Under the pieces are notes generated by a model. It had not been told where the DNA came from. It saw only the letters and a list, made by a program, of their open reading frames with translations, and did not search any database. From assembly GCA_026315105.1 (NCBI GenBank), contig CM048745.1, positions 155,365,323-155,429,322 on the forward strand: a stretch of 64,000 nt of DNA. Direction: 5' to 3'. The translations under genes were made by a program, and so were the position numbers. The stretch comes from Locusta migratoria (Eukaryota; Arthropoda; Insecta; Orthoptera; Acrididae). Below, piece after piece: positions 22,440-35,127 of this stretch; within the stretch, counting starts at the first letter, position 1; every line of letters begins with the position of its first letter.

Positions 22440-22985
22440 GAGGGGAAGGCGAACCAAAGGCTACGTTTCATTGGCAGAACGCTTCGAAGATGCACTAGCT
22501 CCACCAAAGAGACTGCCTGCATCACACTTGTGCGTCCTATCCTGTAGTACTGTTGCCCCTTGTGCGACCCTCACCAGGGAGGACTGACGGAAGACATTGA
22601 GAAGGTTCGGAGAAGGGCAGCTTGTTTTGTTTTATCACGTTACGGGGGGGAAAGCGTCACGGAAATGTTGCACGAATTGGGGTGGAAATCATTAAAAGAA
22701 AGACGTTATTCATTGCGGCGTGATATGTTTGCGAAATTTCAATCACCGACTTTTACTTCTGAATGTGAATATATTTTGCTAGCACCTACATACTTAGGGA
22801 GACATGACCATTCCAATAAAATAAGAGAAATCAGATCGAAAACGGAACGATTTAGATGTTCCTTCTTCCCACGCGTTATTAGAGAATGGAACGGTAGAGA
22901 AAAGTTATGAAAGTGGTTAATGAACCCTCTGCCAGGCACTTAAATACGATTTGCAGAGTATCTATATAGATAGATGTAGATGAAT
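22440..22985 (+). pseudogene. CR1/L2-like LINE 3' end
   Basis: A frame (about 22500-22910) preserves the C-terminal region of a reverse-transcriptase ORF: IEKVRRRAACFVLSRY, SVTEMLHELGWKSLKERR and FFPRVIREWNG. The 3' end is marked by repeated GTAGATG/TAGATAG words near 22960-22985, as in related LINEs. 5'-truncated; no catalytic motifs are included. Confidence 0.85.
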
Positions 22986-25297
22986 ACACAGAAAATGTAG
23001 TTAAAAGAAGGAAACTAAACAATAACAATCATTCTTCAATACTTGACTACTGCCTGGCACTGTGGTATACGTTCCAGAGAGTATATAAAAGGACGAAAGA
23101 ACATCAAAACAGAAGCTGCACGTTTCGTTTCACGGTCACATAGAAGAGCGACGGATGACGCTGAGCCCAGTGGCAGACGCTGAGAAGGAGGCAAAGGGGA
23201 AACTGGTACACGAGAAAATGAAAGTTGACTTCTCGAGTATACATACAGATGTAAATGTTGATTACAAAACTTACACATTTAGCATTTCGTCTATGTGGAT
23301 TTTCTAAATCATAAGACAGGGTATAGAGCACACGAATAGAAGGAGTGGGTAAAGACTATGAGAACTATCTTAAATGTCTTTGAAACATGTCTGTACAAAT
23401 TCAATAATATTGTTTCGCCTTTCTTGCATCGATATTTGGATGTAACATGTTATATGAACTTCTTTGAGTAACTACGTCTATGGTTTACTCTGTTATGTAA
23501 CATCTGTCTACGTATGTAAATAGTAACTGAACACGAAGAGAGAGAGAGAGAGTCAGTGTGTAGCTCTGGTATTGATCGGACGTGCTTTGGTTAGCTGCTT
23601 TTGTACGAGCTGATGGAATAATTTTGAAATCAGATTTTCACAGACACAGTTCTGTCTTTATAAGATGTTGTGTCATTCATATATGTATCAGTCTGAGAAG
23701 ATTTTGTTGTTAGTCAATCATAAGGTAATGTAATCATTATTGTTAATAATAGAGAATGTTTAACCTCTTTACCTGTTTCACTTTTGTAATTAGAAAGCTA
23801 ACCCTCTTCCTTTCATTGAAAGTTATTGGCTATTAAAATCAAATCATAATATTGACTAAGCTGAGTTTGATTAACGTATTTCTTTATTGGTATGACGTTT
23901 AATAATAATAGTGATTATTGTGCAATACTACACAGATGAACAAGATACTAAGTTTCTGCAATCAGTCAGCGAAATAAATTCTTGCAGTTGCATTATTAGA
24001 AAGTGATTTGTGTTTTTCCAGATTTCTCTCGCAGTCAAATTTATACTGTAGTCAATGAGCCTTATGCAGACTACGCATTGTTCTTGCTGTGTTCAAAATA
24101 TCCGTTGCGCTTTCAATCAGTTTAAACTCATTGTTTGCTAATTAACTGTGCAGGTATTAATATTTGGGCCATCACTAAACAGAATTAGTGTTAATGAAAA
24201 AAAGATGTGTTCAACTAATCTTTAATCAGCTTGATTGGAAAATTAGTTATTTTGAGTGTTAACTACCAGCTGATAACTTATTAATGCTGCATTTAACACC
24301 AGATTAATTTTGAATGAGTAGCCTTTGAAACAGACCACCTTTAGCTGGCTCACTATTGCCACATACTTGTAGCGACCCTTTATTTCCAATCAATAGAACA
24401 GCCTTACCATTATATCACCAATCAACATACCAGTTTTATTGTTATTAACGAGTTATCGTTACACACCTTCAATATAATCGCTCCGTTATCTTTTGCCCGA
24501 AGTCCGTATACCATCTGCGCGTCTTTTTCTGTTCATATTCCGTACTGACCAGCCTATGGCATGGATAATGTTATCTCTGGTGCTATAGTGCATCCCTCGC
24601 AACGTGCGTCTTAACTTCGGCAAGAAGATCGTAATCACAGGGAATCATCTCGCATGATTATCCGAGCCGTTTTACATTGTTGGGAGGTGGTACATCGCTC
24701 CTCTTAAGTGGACCAAGTCACAAACATGTAGCATTTCTACACTAAAGTTGTGGGATATACTATGCGCCTTTAACACTGCAATTTTTCATATGTTTTAACT
24801 ATATTTCAAATGTGGGGAAAACAGTATTAGAAATAATTATTGTATGATAATTCAGTCTTCTATGAGAATTTAATGTTCAGTTTTTGGTTCGGTTCTCTGG
24901 GTAATTTTCCTCTGGCAGGTTTCTCTGAAGATCCAGAGAAATGTATTGGGCGTATCACCTTTTAATTCGGTGAGAATAATTATCTGCACGTTATATAACT
25001 AATTCGCACAGCAACACGTTTAAGGGGCGCCAGCCTAATTCGGAAACAAGAGATATCGTTGAACTTTTCAGATAACATGTAGAGACGGGACCACTGGAGT
25101 GAAGTACCTTCACCGGTAACAGTGCAATAACCTGCCTGCAAGTGGTTACTCCCCACTCACGAAACATGAACACAGTTCAGAGAACTGTCGATATGGGGCA
25201 AGGCAACAAAGACAAGGTGTGGAATCCACTAAACCTACACAAACCCGCCGCCGCCTTCTAATCCGACCTGTGCCCAGCTGAAAGCTCTGCTCAGAAG

Positions 25298-25299
<2 letters not shown>
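22986..25299. other. Unassigned sequence
   Basis: 2.3 kb without a recognisable gene or repeat, apart from a short (GA)n at about 23538-23552. Confidence 0.5.

Positions 25300-25344
<45 letters not shown>
25300..25344. repeat. (TA)n microsatellite
   Basis: About 21 TA units. Confidence 0.95.
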
Positions 25345-25346
<2 letters not shown>

Positions 25347-25400
25347 CTCTGTGTCAGAAGTGTGTTTACTGAACCAGCGCACGCCCACTAGTCCGTAACA

Positions 25401-25482
25401 GCCGCGGTGGAGTAGCCGAGCGGTCTAAAGCGTTTCGCTGCGGAGCGCGCGGTTGCTCGCCGTGGAGGTTCGAGTCCTCCAT

Positions 25483-25535
<53 letters not shown>

Positions 25536-25630
25536 TTAGGTTAGTTTACCTAGGTTTAAGTAGTTTGTAAGCTACGGACTGATGACCACGCAGTGTGGTC
25601 CGATAGATCTACAAACATTTGAATTTTCAA
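25401..25630 (+). mobile_element. tRNA-derived SINE with internal (GT)n
   Basis: The head has a class II tRNA look (Leu/Ser-like): GTAGCCGAGCGGTCTAAAGC and B box GGTTCGAGTCC. A (GT)n run of about 26 units follows, then the shared SINE body AAGTAGTTTGTAAGC and ACTGATGACCACG. The flanking direct repeat TCCGTAAC (25392-25399, 25631-25638) marks the insertion. Confidence 0.9.
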
Positions 25631-25789
25631 TCCGTAACGTCCTAAGCTGTACTCTAGGGCCTCCACAGGTACGCACTTTCGAATGCTTCGTAGGCCTTCC
25701 GTACTGAAACGGTAACTTTGTTCATAACAAAGGATCAGAACTCCGAACTTCAGGAATGATAACCAGTTAAACTACCCTGTCACTGCCAA

Positions 25790-25985
25790 AATGATCAAAT
25801 GTGTGTTAAGCTTGAGGGCCTTAACTGCGGGGTCATTAGTCCCTAAACTTACAAACTACTTATGAACTACCTTATACTAAAGACGACACAAACGTCCATG
25901 CCCGAGGGGGGATTCGAACCCCCGACCGTAGCCGTCGTGCAGACTGACTGGCGCGCCGCAGACCACTCGGCCACTGTGGCCAGCT
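25790..25985 (-). mobile_element. tRNA-derived SINE
   Basis: Reverse copy of the same SINE group. The B box reads as GGGTTCGAATCCCC on the minus strand and the body includes AAGTAGTTTGTAAG. Flanks TGTCACTGCCAA (25778-25789) and TGTCAGTGCCAA (25986-25997) are a 12-bp target duplication with one mismatch. Confidence 0.9.
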
Positions 25986-25997
25986 TGTCAGTGCCAA

Positions 25998-26657
25998 CAT
26001 GTTGCCACTTCAAGCCCATAAATAGGAGGCAAGACGGAAAGGAACATTAATATTGAACGCCTCTTTGACATAGTGCTCATTAGAGAACAAGATCTGTTTG
26101 ACTGAAGCACAACTGCTGTGATCATTAGCGCCCAACACTGCCCATAGTAAAATAGGACCGGGGTTAGGACTTAAATGGCTTTCGCCATGAATTTAGTATG
26201 ATGGCTTCAAAGCGAAAAGCGTTACAATATCTTGAGTGCGAAAGATTATTAGCACTTTCAAGACGAAGAGCGGAAAGCGGAGGTCTACAGATTTAAGAAC
26301 ATACTACTAACAAAGAGGATGTGACACGTGGGTCAGTGATTTCCATCGAATTTTGCATAAACTACGTTGAAAATAAAAGGACACGTTTTTCGGCTTTTTG
26401 CCAGAAACTCAGCGGTTTTTGAAAAATTAAAGTCAATTTTGATGATGGAAAATCGCGTTTCCAACGCTACACATCGAAAGATCGTCTAAAGATAAGATTT
26501 TTTTTTACTAATAAAAATGGTGCCACAAAAGACGTTCGTGTAATTAATGACTTTTTCTTTCAGATTGCTGAGAAGGCCTGGCCTTAAGAGAGAACGGAAG
26601 TCGGCAAAAGTGCCAGCAGGCTGCTCTGGCAGCCCCACTAGTGATACAGGAAGGCTA

Positions 26658-26660
<3 letters not shown>
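25998..26660. other. Unassigned sequence
   Basis: No gene recognised. Confidence 0.5.
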
Positions 26661-26663
<3 letters not shown>

Positions 26664-26720
<57 letters not shown>

Positions 26721-26722
26721 AG
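26664..26722. repeat. (GA)n microsatellite followed by G-run
   Basis: About 24 GA units, then about 11 G. Open frames through it are repeat artefacts. Confidence 0.95.
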
Positions 26723-26984
26723 GAAGAGAGGAAGGAGTGAGGAGGAGATGAACATGGAGCGCGTGCTGAGAGGATGGATAGAGGGGGGAGGATAAACGAC
26801 AGGCGGCGATGGCCGATTAGCAAGTCTGTCAAATTCGCATATATTTTTATCGTAACATATGAAGCTTTCTCAGTTGACTATGAATTATTGGAGCACACCT
26901 GTGTACGCGAAAGGTGGGTAGAGGTGCTTTGGCAACATGTGCTATTATGTTGAGGTAGTCAGTAGCCGTCAGTTGGCCCAGAAA

Positions 26985-27095
26985 GTGCTGCAGCAGCGAC
27001 ATGGGAGAAGCAGAAGGGGGAGGGAGGGGAGGGGAGGGGAGGGAGCCAGCTGCACCCGCTGCTTCGCCAGGAGGGGGGGGGGGTACAGGCTGCAG
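26985..27095. other. G-rich stretch
   Basis: Repeated GGGAGGG words near 27010-27045 and a run of about 11 G near 27071-27082. Confidence 0.6.
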
Positions 27096-27429
27096 CTACA
27101 AGTGCGACAGCCGGTAGCGTTGTGTTCCATTACTGGCGCGACATAATGGGCGCCTCACATTGCACCGCCTCACTACACCGCGGGTCACCGGCCGCTGCCC
27201 ACGTGCTAGCTGCACCCCTCACTTTACAGCAGGGATTGCCAACCTTTTCCAATAAAAATATTCTGCCGATCCCTACCCCCATCACCGCAACAAAACTGTG
27301 TAATCTGAAAGGAAACATTTTACCTTCTTTCGTTTCAGCTTTCTTTAAACTGGATGGATGAAATTTTCTGCGTATTTTTCGGAAAGGAATACCTCATTTT
27401 TCCATAATTTAGAGGCTGTCACGACCAGG

Positions 27430-28562
27430 TCTTCAGCCTACTGCAGGTAACGCAAAAGTGCTATGAGTGCAACAGGGAATTGTATCTATGTTTCATAAAT
27501 CTGGAAAAGGCTTATGACCGTCTTCCTAGGAGGAAGCTACTGTCAGTTCTACAAGATTATGGTATAGGAGGCAATCTTCTGCAAGCAATTAAAGGTCTCT
27601 ACGTAGACTGTCAGGCAGCAGTTAGAGTAGATGGCAAATTAAGCTCATGGTTCAGGGTAGTTGCAGAGGTAAGACAAGGCTGTAACCTGTCACCACTGTT
27701 GTTCATACTATTCATGGATCATATATTGAAAACAGTAGACTGGCAGGGCGGAATTAAAATAGGCGAAAACAAAATAAGCAGTCTCGCATATGCGGATGAC
27801 TTAGTTGTAATGGCCGATTCAATTGAAAGGTTGCAAACCAATATTTCAGAGCTCGGTCAGAGGTGCAAGGATTATGATATGAAGATCAGCATCTCCAAAA
27901 CGAAAGTAATGTCTGTGAGAAAGAGATTTAAACAGATTGTCAAACAGGAGGAACAAAGTTAGAACAGGTAGACAGTTTCAAGTACCTGGGATGTATTTTC
28001 TCACAGGATGCCAACATAGCGAAAGAACTGGAATCGAGGTGCAGCAAAGCTAAAGCAGTGAGTGCTCAGCTAAGATCTCTCTTCTTCAAGAAGGAAGTAA
28101 GTACCAAGACTAAGTTACCAGTGCACCACTATCTTTCGACCAACTTTGTTGTTTGGGAGTGAAAGTTGGGTGGATATAGGTTACCTTATTCATAAGGTAG
28201 AGGTTACAGATATGAAAGTAGCAAGAATGATTGGAGGTACTAATAGATGGGAACAATGGCAGGAGGGTGTCCATAATGAGGAAATCATAGAACTGGGAAT
28301 GAACACCATAGATGAAGCAGTTAGAGCGAACAGACTGAGATGGAGGGGTCATGTTACACGCATGGGAGAAGCAAGGTTACCTAAGAGACTCATGAGCTAG
28401 GCAACGGAGGGAAAGAGGAGTCGAGGTAGACCAAGAATGACTTTGTAGTAAAAGACATAACATCAGACGAGGCATCAAAGTTAGCATTGAAAAGGGGATC
28501 ATGGAGGAATTTTATTAGACTGAACGCTGAAAGGCATAATCAGTCTAATGATGATGATTATT
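27430..28562 (+). pseudogene. RTE-like LINE of a second family
   Basis: The frame 27480-27962 shows motif A FINLEKAYDRLPRRKLL, motif B VRQGCNLSPLLF, catalytic motif C LAYADDLVVM and motif 6 KISISKTKVM. A frameshift follows, then VDSFKYLGCIFSQD (27965-28015). The C-terminal part is at 28146-28400: ARMIGGTNRW, LRWRGHVTRMGEARLPKRL and GKRSRGRPRM. The sequence ends ...AATGATGATGATTATT. It differs clearly from the RTE family at 10695-12866. 5'-truncated, with at least two frameshifts and stops at 28398 and 28447. Confidence 0.88.
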
Positions 28563-28839
28563 CCGACAAAAATATATTAATCTTAACGAGTGTTTCAAAT
28601 TTCAGGCTACACTGGGAATAGAATTATGCTCATTAAGAAAGGTCCCACTGTATATACAGTTTCTAAAGTTACACTTTTAAACATGGCTGTTTAAACAGCA
28701 ACCGTTCGTGAAGGATTAACATTCAAAAATAGAGCTAATCGGTTCCAAATTTACAGGCTAATTACTTAACCATGGTTTCGGTTTCAACTAAGGAAACAAG
28801 ACAAAGGAATTAAGAATTTTTTGTTACATGAAATGGACA

Positions 28840-29100
28840 ATTTGTGATAATTCTTTCAGCCATCAGTCGTAAAAAATATATATTTATTTGTTTGCAAATC
28901 TAGATTTTGACCACTGCAGGGTCATTATCAATGCTGACGCAGCGTCAGTGCGAACGCAACCTCCAACATGGAGGTCGAGATGTTTTAACTATTTTAATTG
29001 GCTTTAAGCATTGATAATGACCACACAGTGGTCGAAATCTAGATTTGCAAACAAATATATATATTTTTTACGACTGATTTCTGAAAGAATTACCACAAAT
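28840..29100. repeat. Foldback repeat with stem-GAAA motif
   Basis: The arms 28840-28945 and about 29004-29100 are inverted copies of ATTTGTGRTAATTCTTTCAG...GCAAATCTAGATTT...ATTATCAATGCT. The spacer is about 60 bp. At 29011-29037 (plus) it holds TTGATAA, T, a GACCAC/GTGGTC stem and GAAA (see findings). No target duplication found. Confidence 0.85.
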
Positions 29101-29931
29101 CAAATACAGTCGTGCAGCACCAATTCCAACATGGAATCAAGCCTGATGAAATGGACAAGTTTCTTGAACAACCCACTGGCCGCACCAATATTGTGAAGCC
29201 ATTGTTACTGATACTTTTACCGTAATCTATAACCTTTCGCATTTGCGATGTTCCACTCAGGCGAGATATTTTAGGAATCGGAAAGACTTATCTACCTGAT
29301 TAGTCGCAAGTAGTTGCAGCCAAATCGACGAGAAGCATCCGCGACCTCGCCTTGTAAGATGAGCTACGATCTAGTGAAGTGTCACGGAGCCGTGGAGTTG
29401 CAAAGCCGGCCAGCTGGTTGTTATTGCCGCACACGCTGCTCCACTGATTCTCGAGGTGATGCAGACGCCGCAGCTCACACACACAGTGGACACTTGCGAA
29501 GCACGCCGCAGGCCGGAAATGCCTTTAGCGCGTGCTCTTCCAAACGAGACTGACTACTGGCGGAAATACCACAGCTGCGAGCAAGCTGCGCCCGACCCAC
29601 TGTCTCGCCCAATCCATTTAGTTGCGTAATACGAAATCTAACATTAACTTCAGAAACATACATGTACTTTATTATGAAACAGAACATTGCAACTCACGTT
29701 CTGCACACACAATGCATTACCTACGTAGAATAAATATCTGCAATCGTCGTTTTTGATACGGACTTGCTTCGGTTGTCTTAATACAACATTTGCGCAAATA
29801 CAAATTCATCATCGAATAATTAGCGTCTTTTACAGCATTCGGTGCTTGACATATGTTAGTGATAAGAGGGATATGTCTGAAGAAAACATGGTGAATGTGA
29901 CGAATAAAAGGAAGGAAACCCAACATCTTTT
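29101..29931. other. Unassigned sequence
   Basis: No gene recognised. Confidence 0.5.
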
Positions 29932-29932
29932 T

Positions 29933-30941
29933 GGCCCACTTTATGTTACGGTAGTAACACTAAAAGTGGACCTTTGCGATCTTCTTTTGACAGCTCGAAA
30001 TTTAAATGAAAATAACTTTTTTTTAACTATTCATCTGACACGAAAATTGAATAACCGAATTTGTTGAGGAGAAAATTCTCTACAACTTTGCTCTGTTATG
30101 TTTTTTTCATATCTCGTACCGTTTTAAAGATATTTGCAAAAATAACGGTGATTTTGTTATGTATGTCTGTCCGTAACGTGTTCCCTGATTTTAAGACGAA
30201 CCGTTCAACCGATAAGCACCAAATTTTACAAACATGATTGTAGGCCGCCAGAGGCCTGAACCTTCCTTTTTCAAATTTTTCGGACAAACAATACGGTAGT
30301 AACACCAAAAAAGCAGTTTGTAATATAATTGTAATTGCAAACCAACCGTTCATCTGACACGAAAATTGAATAACCTAATTGGTAGAGGAAAAAATTCTCT
30401 ACAACTTAGCCCCCTTATGTTTTTTTTTCATATCTCGTATCGTTTGAGACATATTTGCAAAAATAACGGACATTTGACACCACATTGAATTAACGAAAAC
30501 CAGCCGTTCGGAGATGTCACGTGACATTCCTCTCCTTGAACTCTCCCTGCTATACGCCATCTTGCGTTACGTATTTGATGATTTGCTGATTGTAACTTAC
30601 ACGTTGTCATTTCAAAGGAATGGCGCACTGAGGAATTAAGAAAAACACATCGTTCTTCGTACGATAAATGATAATCTAGTGTTTACAAATGCCATATTAG
30701 CATCAGTTAATAACGGTCATCAATAGTATGAGATTAAAGGACTCATATTTCGATTGGTATCCGTAGCATAGGGGGCAAGGCGTTATACTATGACGCTAAA
30801 GGTCGGTGGTTCCGAACCCGCCACTGCCTATTTTTTTCTAAAAGGGTTTCACTGTTGTTAGTTAATTTTCTATTATTTAGATAATTATTTTGGTCCAACA
30901 TGTTTGCAAAAACTTATAGAACTACAAATCTAAAGTGGGCC
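29933..30941 (+). repeat. 1-kb repeat with GGCCCACTTTA ends, copy A
   Basis: Starts GGCCCACTTTATGTTACGGT and ends with the inverted TAAAGTGGGCC (30931-30941). The first 0.6 kb has an inverted copy at 38130-38710. Inside, about 130 bp (30023-30155) recurs at 30345-30478 with a 322-bp offset, each with GACACGAAAATTGAATAACC. No target duplication seen, so element status is not proven. Confidence 0.7.
30760..30832 (+). repeat. tRNA-like sequence
   Basis: CCGTAGCATAGGGGGCAAGG followed by GTCGGTGGTTCCGAACCC. The B box has an inserted C and the arms pair poorly. It lies within copy A but has no counterpart in copy B. Confidence 0.5.
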
Positions 30942-31350
30942 GTAAACACGTCAGTGCGACTTTTATATCTGCATTTGTAACTGCACGTCGCTGCTTGTAA
31001 TTGTCTGGGTCAGGAAGATGCAAGTCAATTCCCTTAAATTGAGTTTCAGGATCGAGGCTGGTTTTATACTTCAGAGACAATGCCTGTCCATTTTCGTACC
31101 TCAGACAATGTCTAGACAATTATTTGTCACTATTAACGGTTTTCTTTAAGTTTACAACGACTTCCTACAATTTTTTGTGGGAAGACAAAAATCAATATAG
31201 TTCAAATGAAGAATACTTTCAATCATCTAGCAAATTAATGAGTTTTTTCTATACTCTCATATTCATCCAATGTCAGCATCATTAGGTAGGTAAAAAATTC
31301 GGACAAATTTATGGCCTGTGATTTCTGTTTCCATAGGAAGTTATTTTAAT

Positions 31351-31849
31351 ATTGTTAGTTCCTTTTTTTCCTGTTTTCCCCACAGTTGCCGAGTTATTAT
31401 AGTGTAGACATTTAGGTTATCCGTCTATGCAACTGAATTAATAAAATATTTTATTGCCATACGCATTTCACTTTTATTTGGAAGGCATCATCAGTGGCCT
31501 GTAATATATACATGATTTTGTTTTACAATATTTCATATTTTCATTTCTTACGATTTTTAGAGAAGCACAACAGCCGGAAGCCACCAATGAGCACTAAATG
31601 TAAAGCAATATCCACGAAATATTGTAAGTACAACATCCAAATATCAGTAACTAAAATAACGCACCAGAACTGTTTATAATCTAAAAATACTAAGAAACGT
31701 AAATATGAAATATTGTAAAACAATCATGTATATATTACAGGCCACTGATGATGCCTTCCAAATCAAGGCGAAATGCATATGGCAATAAAATAATATATTA
31801 ATTCAGTTGCATAAACGGTTAATCTAAATATCTACACTATAATAATATA
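31351..31849. repeat. Foldback retroelement-like repeat with 13-bp target duplication
   Basis: The arms (about 31394-31560 and 31680-31845) are inverted copies. The direct repeat AAGTTATTTTAAT lies at 31338-31350 and 31850-31862, outside. The right arm holds CTGATGA, T, a GCCTT/AAGGC stem and GAAA at 31745-31773. A decayed version lies on the minus strand of the left arm. The motif together with an inverted-duplicate layout recalls Penelope-like elements (inference). Confidence 0.7.
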
Positions 31850-31862
31850 AAGTTATTTTAAT

Positions 31863-32540
31863 GTTTACTTCAATGCAACTTTTATGATCCTGTTTTGTCC
31901 AGTGCACCCGTCGGAATATACAGTAATTATTTTGTGTAGAAGAACAACAAAACTTTGAAACATGCAGCGTGGACTTGCTTCACTTTTTTTTTTTTTTAGA
32001 TAATGAACAGAGGTTTCAGTTGACCCAGGCTGCCATCTGACAACACAGCTCAAGTAGGGATTACATTCACTAGCAGTCTGAAAAGACGCCTTAATGCAGG
32101 GTGTAATACCCTTCGAATCCTAAATATTTTTTTCTTCTTTCCTCACACCACTTGTATTTCCACTTGTATCTCGTACGTCATTTGATTACAACAGCTACCA
32201 GTAGCCGAGACAAATCTATCTACAACAGCTGTAGCATCACATAGCGTCCGAATCAACAGACACCGCAATTCTTAAATCAGCTTGAGTCCGCAAGTTGGTT
32301 TGAGGGCGTGGCCATAGCCTATGGCATATGGCATATACAGAGCCTGCGATATTTGACAGGTAGCTTGCGTGACGTCACGAACTGTCGGGGTAAAAACTTA
32401 GGCATCCGGTGGGGCATACATGGAGCTTTTAGCGAATGCGCGAGCACCGCACCTGCACGAGAGCTTTTCTTGAGTTCTGTTTAACACGAACTGCAGCTGT
32501 AGCGTAATTCTTTTTACGAAAATAAACCTTCAATATATTT
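31863..32540. other. Unassigned sequence
   Basis: No gene recognised. A T-run lies near 31985. Confidence 0.5.
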
Positions 32541-32544
32541 TGTT

Positions 32545-32860
32545 GTCGGGCTCGGTCGACTTGGGGTAAAGTCTTCGACTGGAAATGCAAGGGTCGCGGG
32601 TTCGAAACCTGGTCGGACCTCGGATTTTTTCAGTCTACGCTTTAACCCATCCTTCACCTCAAAACGATGTGAGGAGTCGCTGGAAACGACGCGTGGTTCG
32701 GATTCCATGTTAAGCTGTAGGTCCCCTTTTCCCGGTTGGATAACTGGGGTAAGCTAGGGACACGCAAGTCTCCGAAGTGGCGTCCAATTGAAAGATTTGC
32801 ACCAGGCCAATGAGCCACACGAAATAATTATTTTATCGGGTTTGTTTGTTGTAGGTGCTC
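32545..32860 (+). mobile_element. tRNA-derived SINE
   Basis: The head (32545-32630) has a decayed A box and the B box GCGGGTTCGAAACC. The body has CGTGGTTCGGATTCC and CTGTAGGTCCCC, shared with the minus-strand SINEs at 16893 and 18349. Target duplication not found. Confidence 0.7.
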
Positions 32861-32936
32861 GAAATTAAGCGTACGTGCTGACTTAATCGGTCACTATACT
32901 TGTCAGACTATTCTGTGGGTATCTTCCGTCCCCGCC

Positions 32937-32944
32937 CTCCTCCC

Positions 32945-33025
<81 letters not shown>
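32937..33025. repeat. C-run and (CT)n microsatellite
   Basis: About 14 C followed by about 34 CT units. Confidence 0.97.
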
Positions 33026-33028
<3 letters not shown>

Positions 33029-34590
33029 TGACAGCCACATTAAGAATTCGAGCGCCTTATCGTAAGTCTTCGTAAGTCTTATCTCAAAAACCTTTCTGGA
33101 GATGTGAAAAGTGAACTCAAAGTGTACCAGTAAGTGTTAAAAAGTCAAATATATTTAAGATACATCTAGATGAGGAATCTGTGTCCTTTTACATGAAACA
33201 TTTTGCCGAAGGTTACATACAGAGGTGGACATTTAAAGGGAATGTTAGAAGTAGGTGCCGAAATACAAGTGTGTAACTTTACCATATTTCTATAATGGTG
33301 GTTTCCATCAAACTTATGCAGATAAGCTCAAAGATCTAACCTTTATGGTCATAAAAACGGTAACAGATTTAGGGGGTCACGTAATTTTTTTTACGTGATA
33401 AGTGATAATGGAACAATTAACAGTAATTTATTTCAGATTATTTCATTGTTGCTGCTGATGGCACCTATACCTCCATTTAAATGTGCTGGAAAATTAACAA
33501 CCGGCAACTCTTTTCTTTGCTACATAGAAAAGAAAGAACAATCAAATCATTTAACTGAATTCATTGTCGACACATATGTGCTATAAATATTTATTAGCCA
33601 AGATTGAGACATCTAGTGTAGGAAGGATATATCGACCGTATAGACTAATATATGTTTCGTTCCTGTGTGGGAGCATCGCAGGTGTTTGAAAACAAATTTA
33701 ATGAGTATTAAAACATCTACTTTCATTCCTGACGAACAAGTATATTAGGAATTTTAAGCATATTATGAACATCGAAGTAAAATACAAAACTTTGAAAATA
33801 AGAGCGTTGTTCTTAATATACGAGGAAGGTAAGTAGCTAGTCAGCTAGCGTTATTTGAAGCCTTCTCTGATGACGTGTTGTATACGCCACGTTCTCGTTG
33901 GCCTCGAGCGCTCAGGTGGTGACGTCACTATGCCACGTAGGCCACGGCGTGGCCTGGAGTTGACACTTGCTCTATCTTGGAATTTTGTTTACACATTCCA
34001 TATTCGCTAGACAACTTTGTTACTCTTCAAGAAAGACTACCAAACACCATTGTTATCACACACTGCCTCAAAGATAACACTGCATTTATACTGCCAGTAT
34101 AGAAATCTGGTTTGTTTGACAGGCTGATAAGAGTTTACATGGTTTCCTTCGTGCGAACGTCCATGCTGCATCGAGTGTCAGGCTGCACGCTGGGGCAGTG
34201 AGGTGTGCGGCCACATTTACCAGAGTGGCTATACTTAGAAAGAACAGCCCTGACAGCTACCAGCGCTGTTTGACAGCTGTCAGCTGCAGAGCTCAAAACA
34301 ATGTTGGCTGCACCGAGCCACGCGAACCAAAACAACCACACGGCCGCTTTACTCGCGGGCCATACACGCAGCCTTGTATGGTCCCACCACTAAAATTTCA
34401 TACAGAAATACATATTCAAATTGACGGTGCCGATAACATCACCAAAGACGTCGCCTGATCATATTGTTTGAATTATTTCGGCTGGTTCAGTCAACTCTGC
34501 TTTCACTTCTAAAGCGCAGATTCAAATACCACTGGCGACCGTTGTAACTCGTGACGCTGGAACTGGAAAAACATCGAGACTTTTAGAGGT
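33026..34590. other. Unassigned sequence
   Basis: No gene recognised. At 33929-33956 TGCCACGTAGGCCACGGCG lies in a local palindrome (AGGCCACG-GCGTGGCCT). Confidence 0.5.
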
Positions 34591-34599
34591 TAGCGAATG

Positions 34600-34920
34600 C
34601 TGAAGCTCACGGCAGTGGGAACACCTGGTCCCACTAGGTCACCGGAGTTAATCACTGTGAGGCTCGGCTAACACTCGGATGGGTCACCATCGAGGTTTGC
34701 CTAGCGGTATTGGCAAGCGAGGCCAATTGAGGAGCTACATGATTGATAAGTAGCGACCCCGATCAAGGAAACCCGACGGAACGGTCGGGAGTACGGGTCG
34801 ACGACCACGCCCCCCTCCCAGCCGCATCCGGTGACGCCTTTAGGCGGAGGATGACACGGCGGCCGGTCCGTAACTGTTGGGCCTCTAGAGGTCTGTAGGA
34901 CAAGGTTTACAGTTTGCATT
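34600..34920 (+). mobile_element. 5S-rRNA-derived SINE (SINE3-like)
   Basis: Positions about 34630-34700 follow the 3' half of 5S rRNA in order: GGTCACCGGAGTTAATCACT, GGCTAACACTCGGATGGGTC and ACCATCGAGGTTTGCC. This region contains the internal pol III promoter boxes (family knowledge). A non-5S body follows with ACGGTCGGGAGTACGGG and GATGACACGGCGGCCGGTCC. The 5' half of 5S is lost or unrecognisable, so this is a SINE copy and not an rRNA gene. Confidence 0.75.
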
Positions 34921-35127
34921 GACTACTGATGCGTACCCACCAGTTAGCAAGCCAACATTACGAAGGGAGTTGCGTGCAGTGGACAATTACGGGTGTCATA
35001 TGAGGAGCAAGCAAATATAAACAAGACCAGCTGTGGACTGGGATCTTTAACTTCTCCCGTTCAAGAGCTACCAGCACGGTGCCAGGACATTTATCCCACT
35101 GGGAGACGAGACGATCAAGTTATGTTC

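Noticed and set aside
26486..26832. Ser-Leu-rich frames on the minus strand
   Set aside because: Translation of a (GA)n repeat.
34625..34700. A 5S rRNA gene
   Set aside because: Only the 3' half is recognisable and it is joined to a SINE body.
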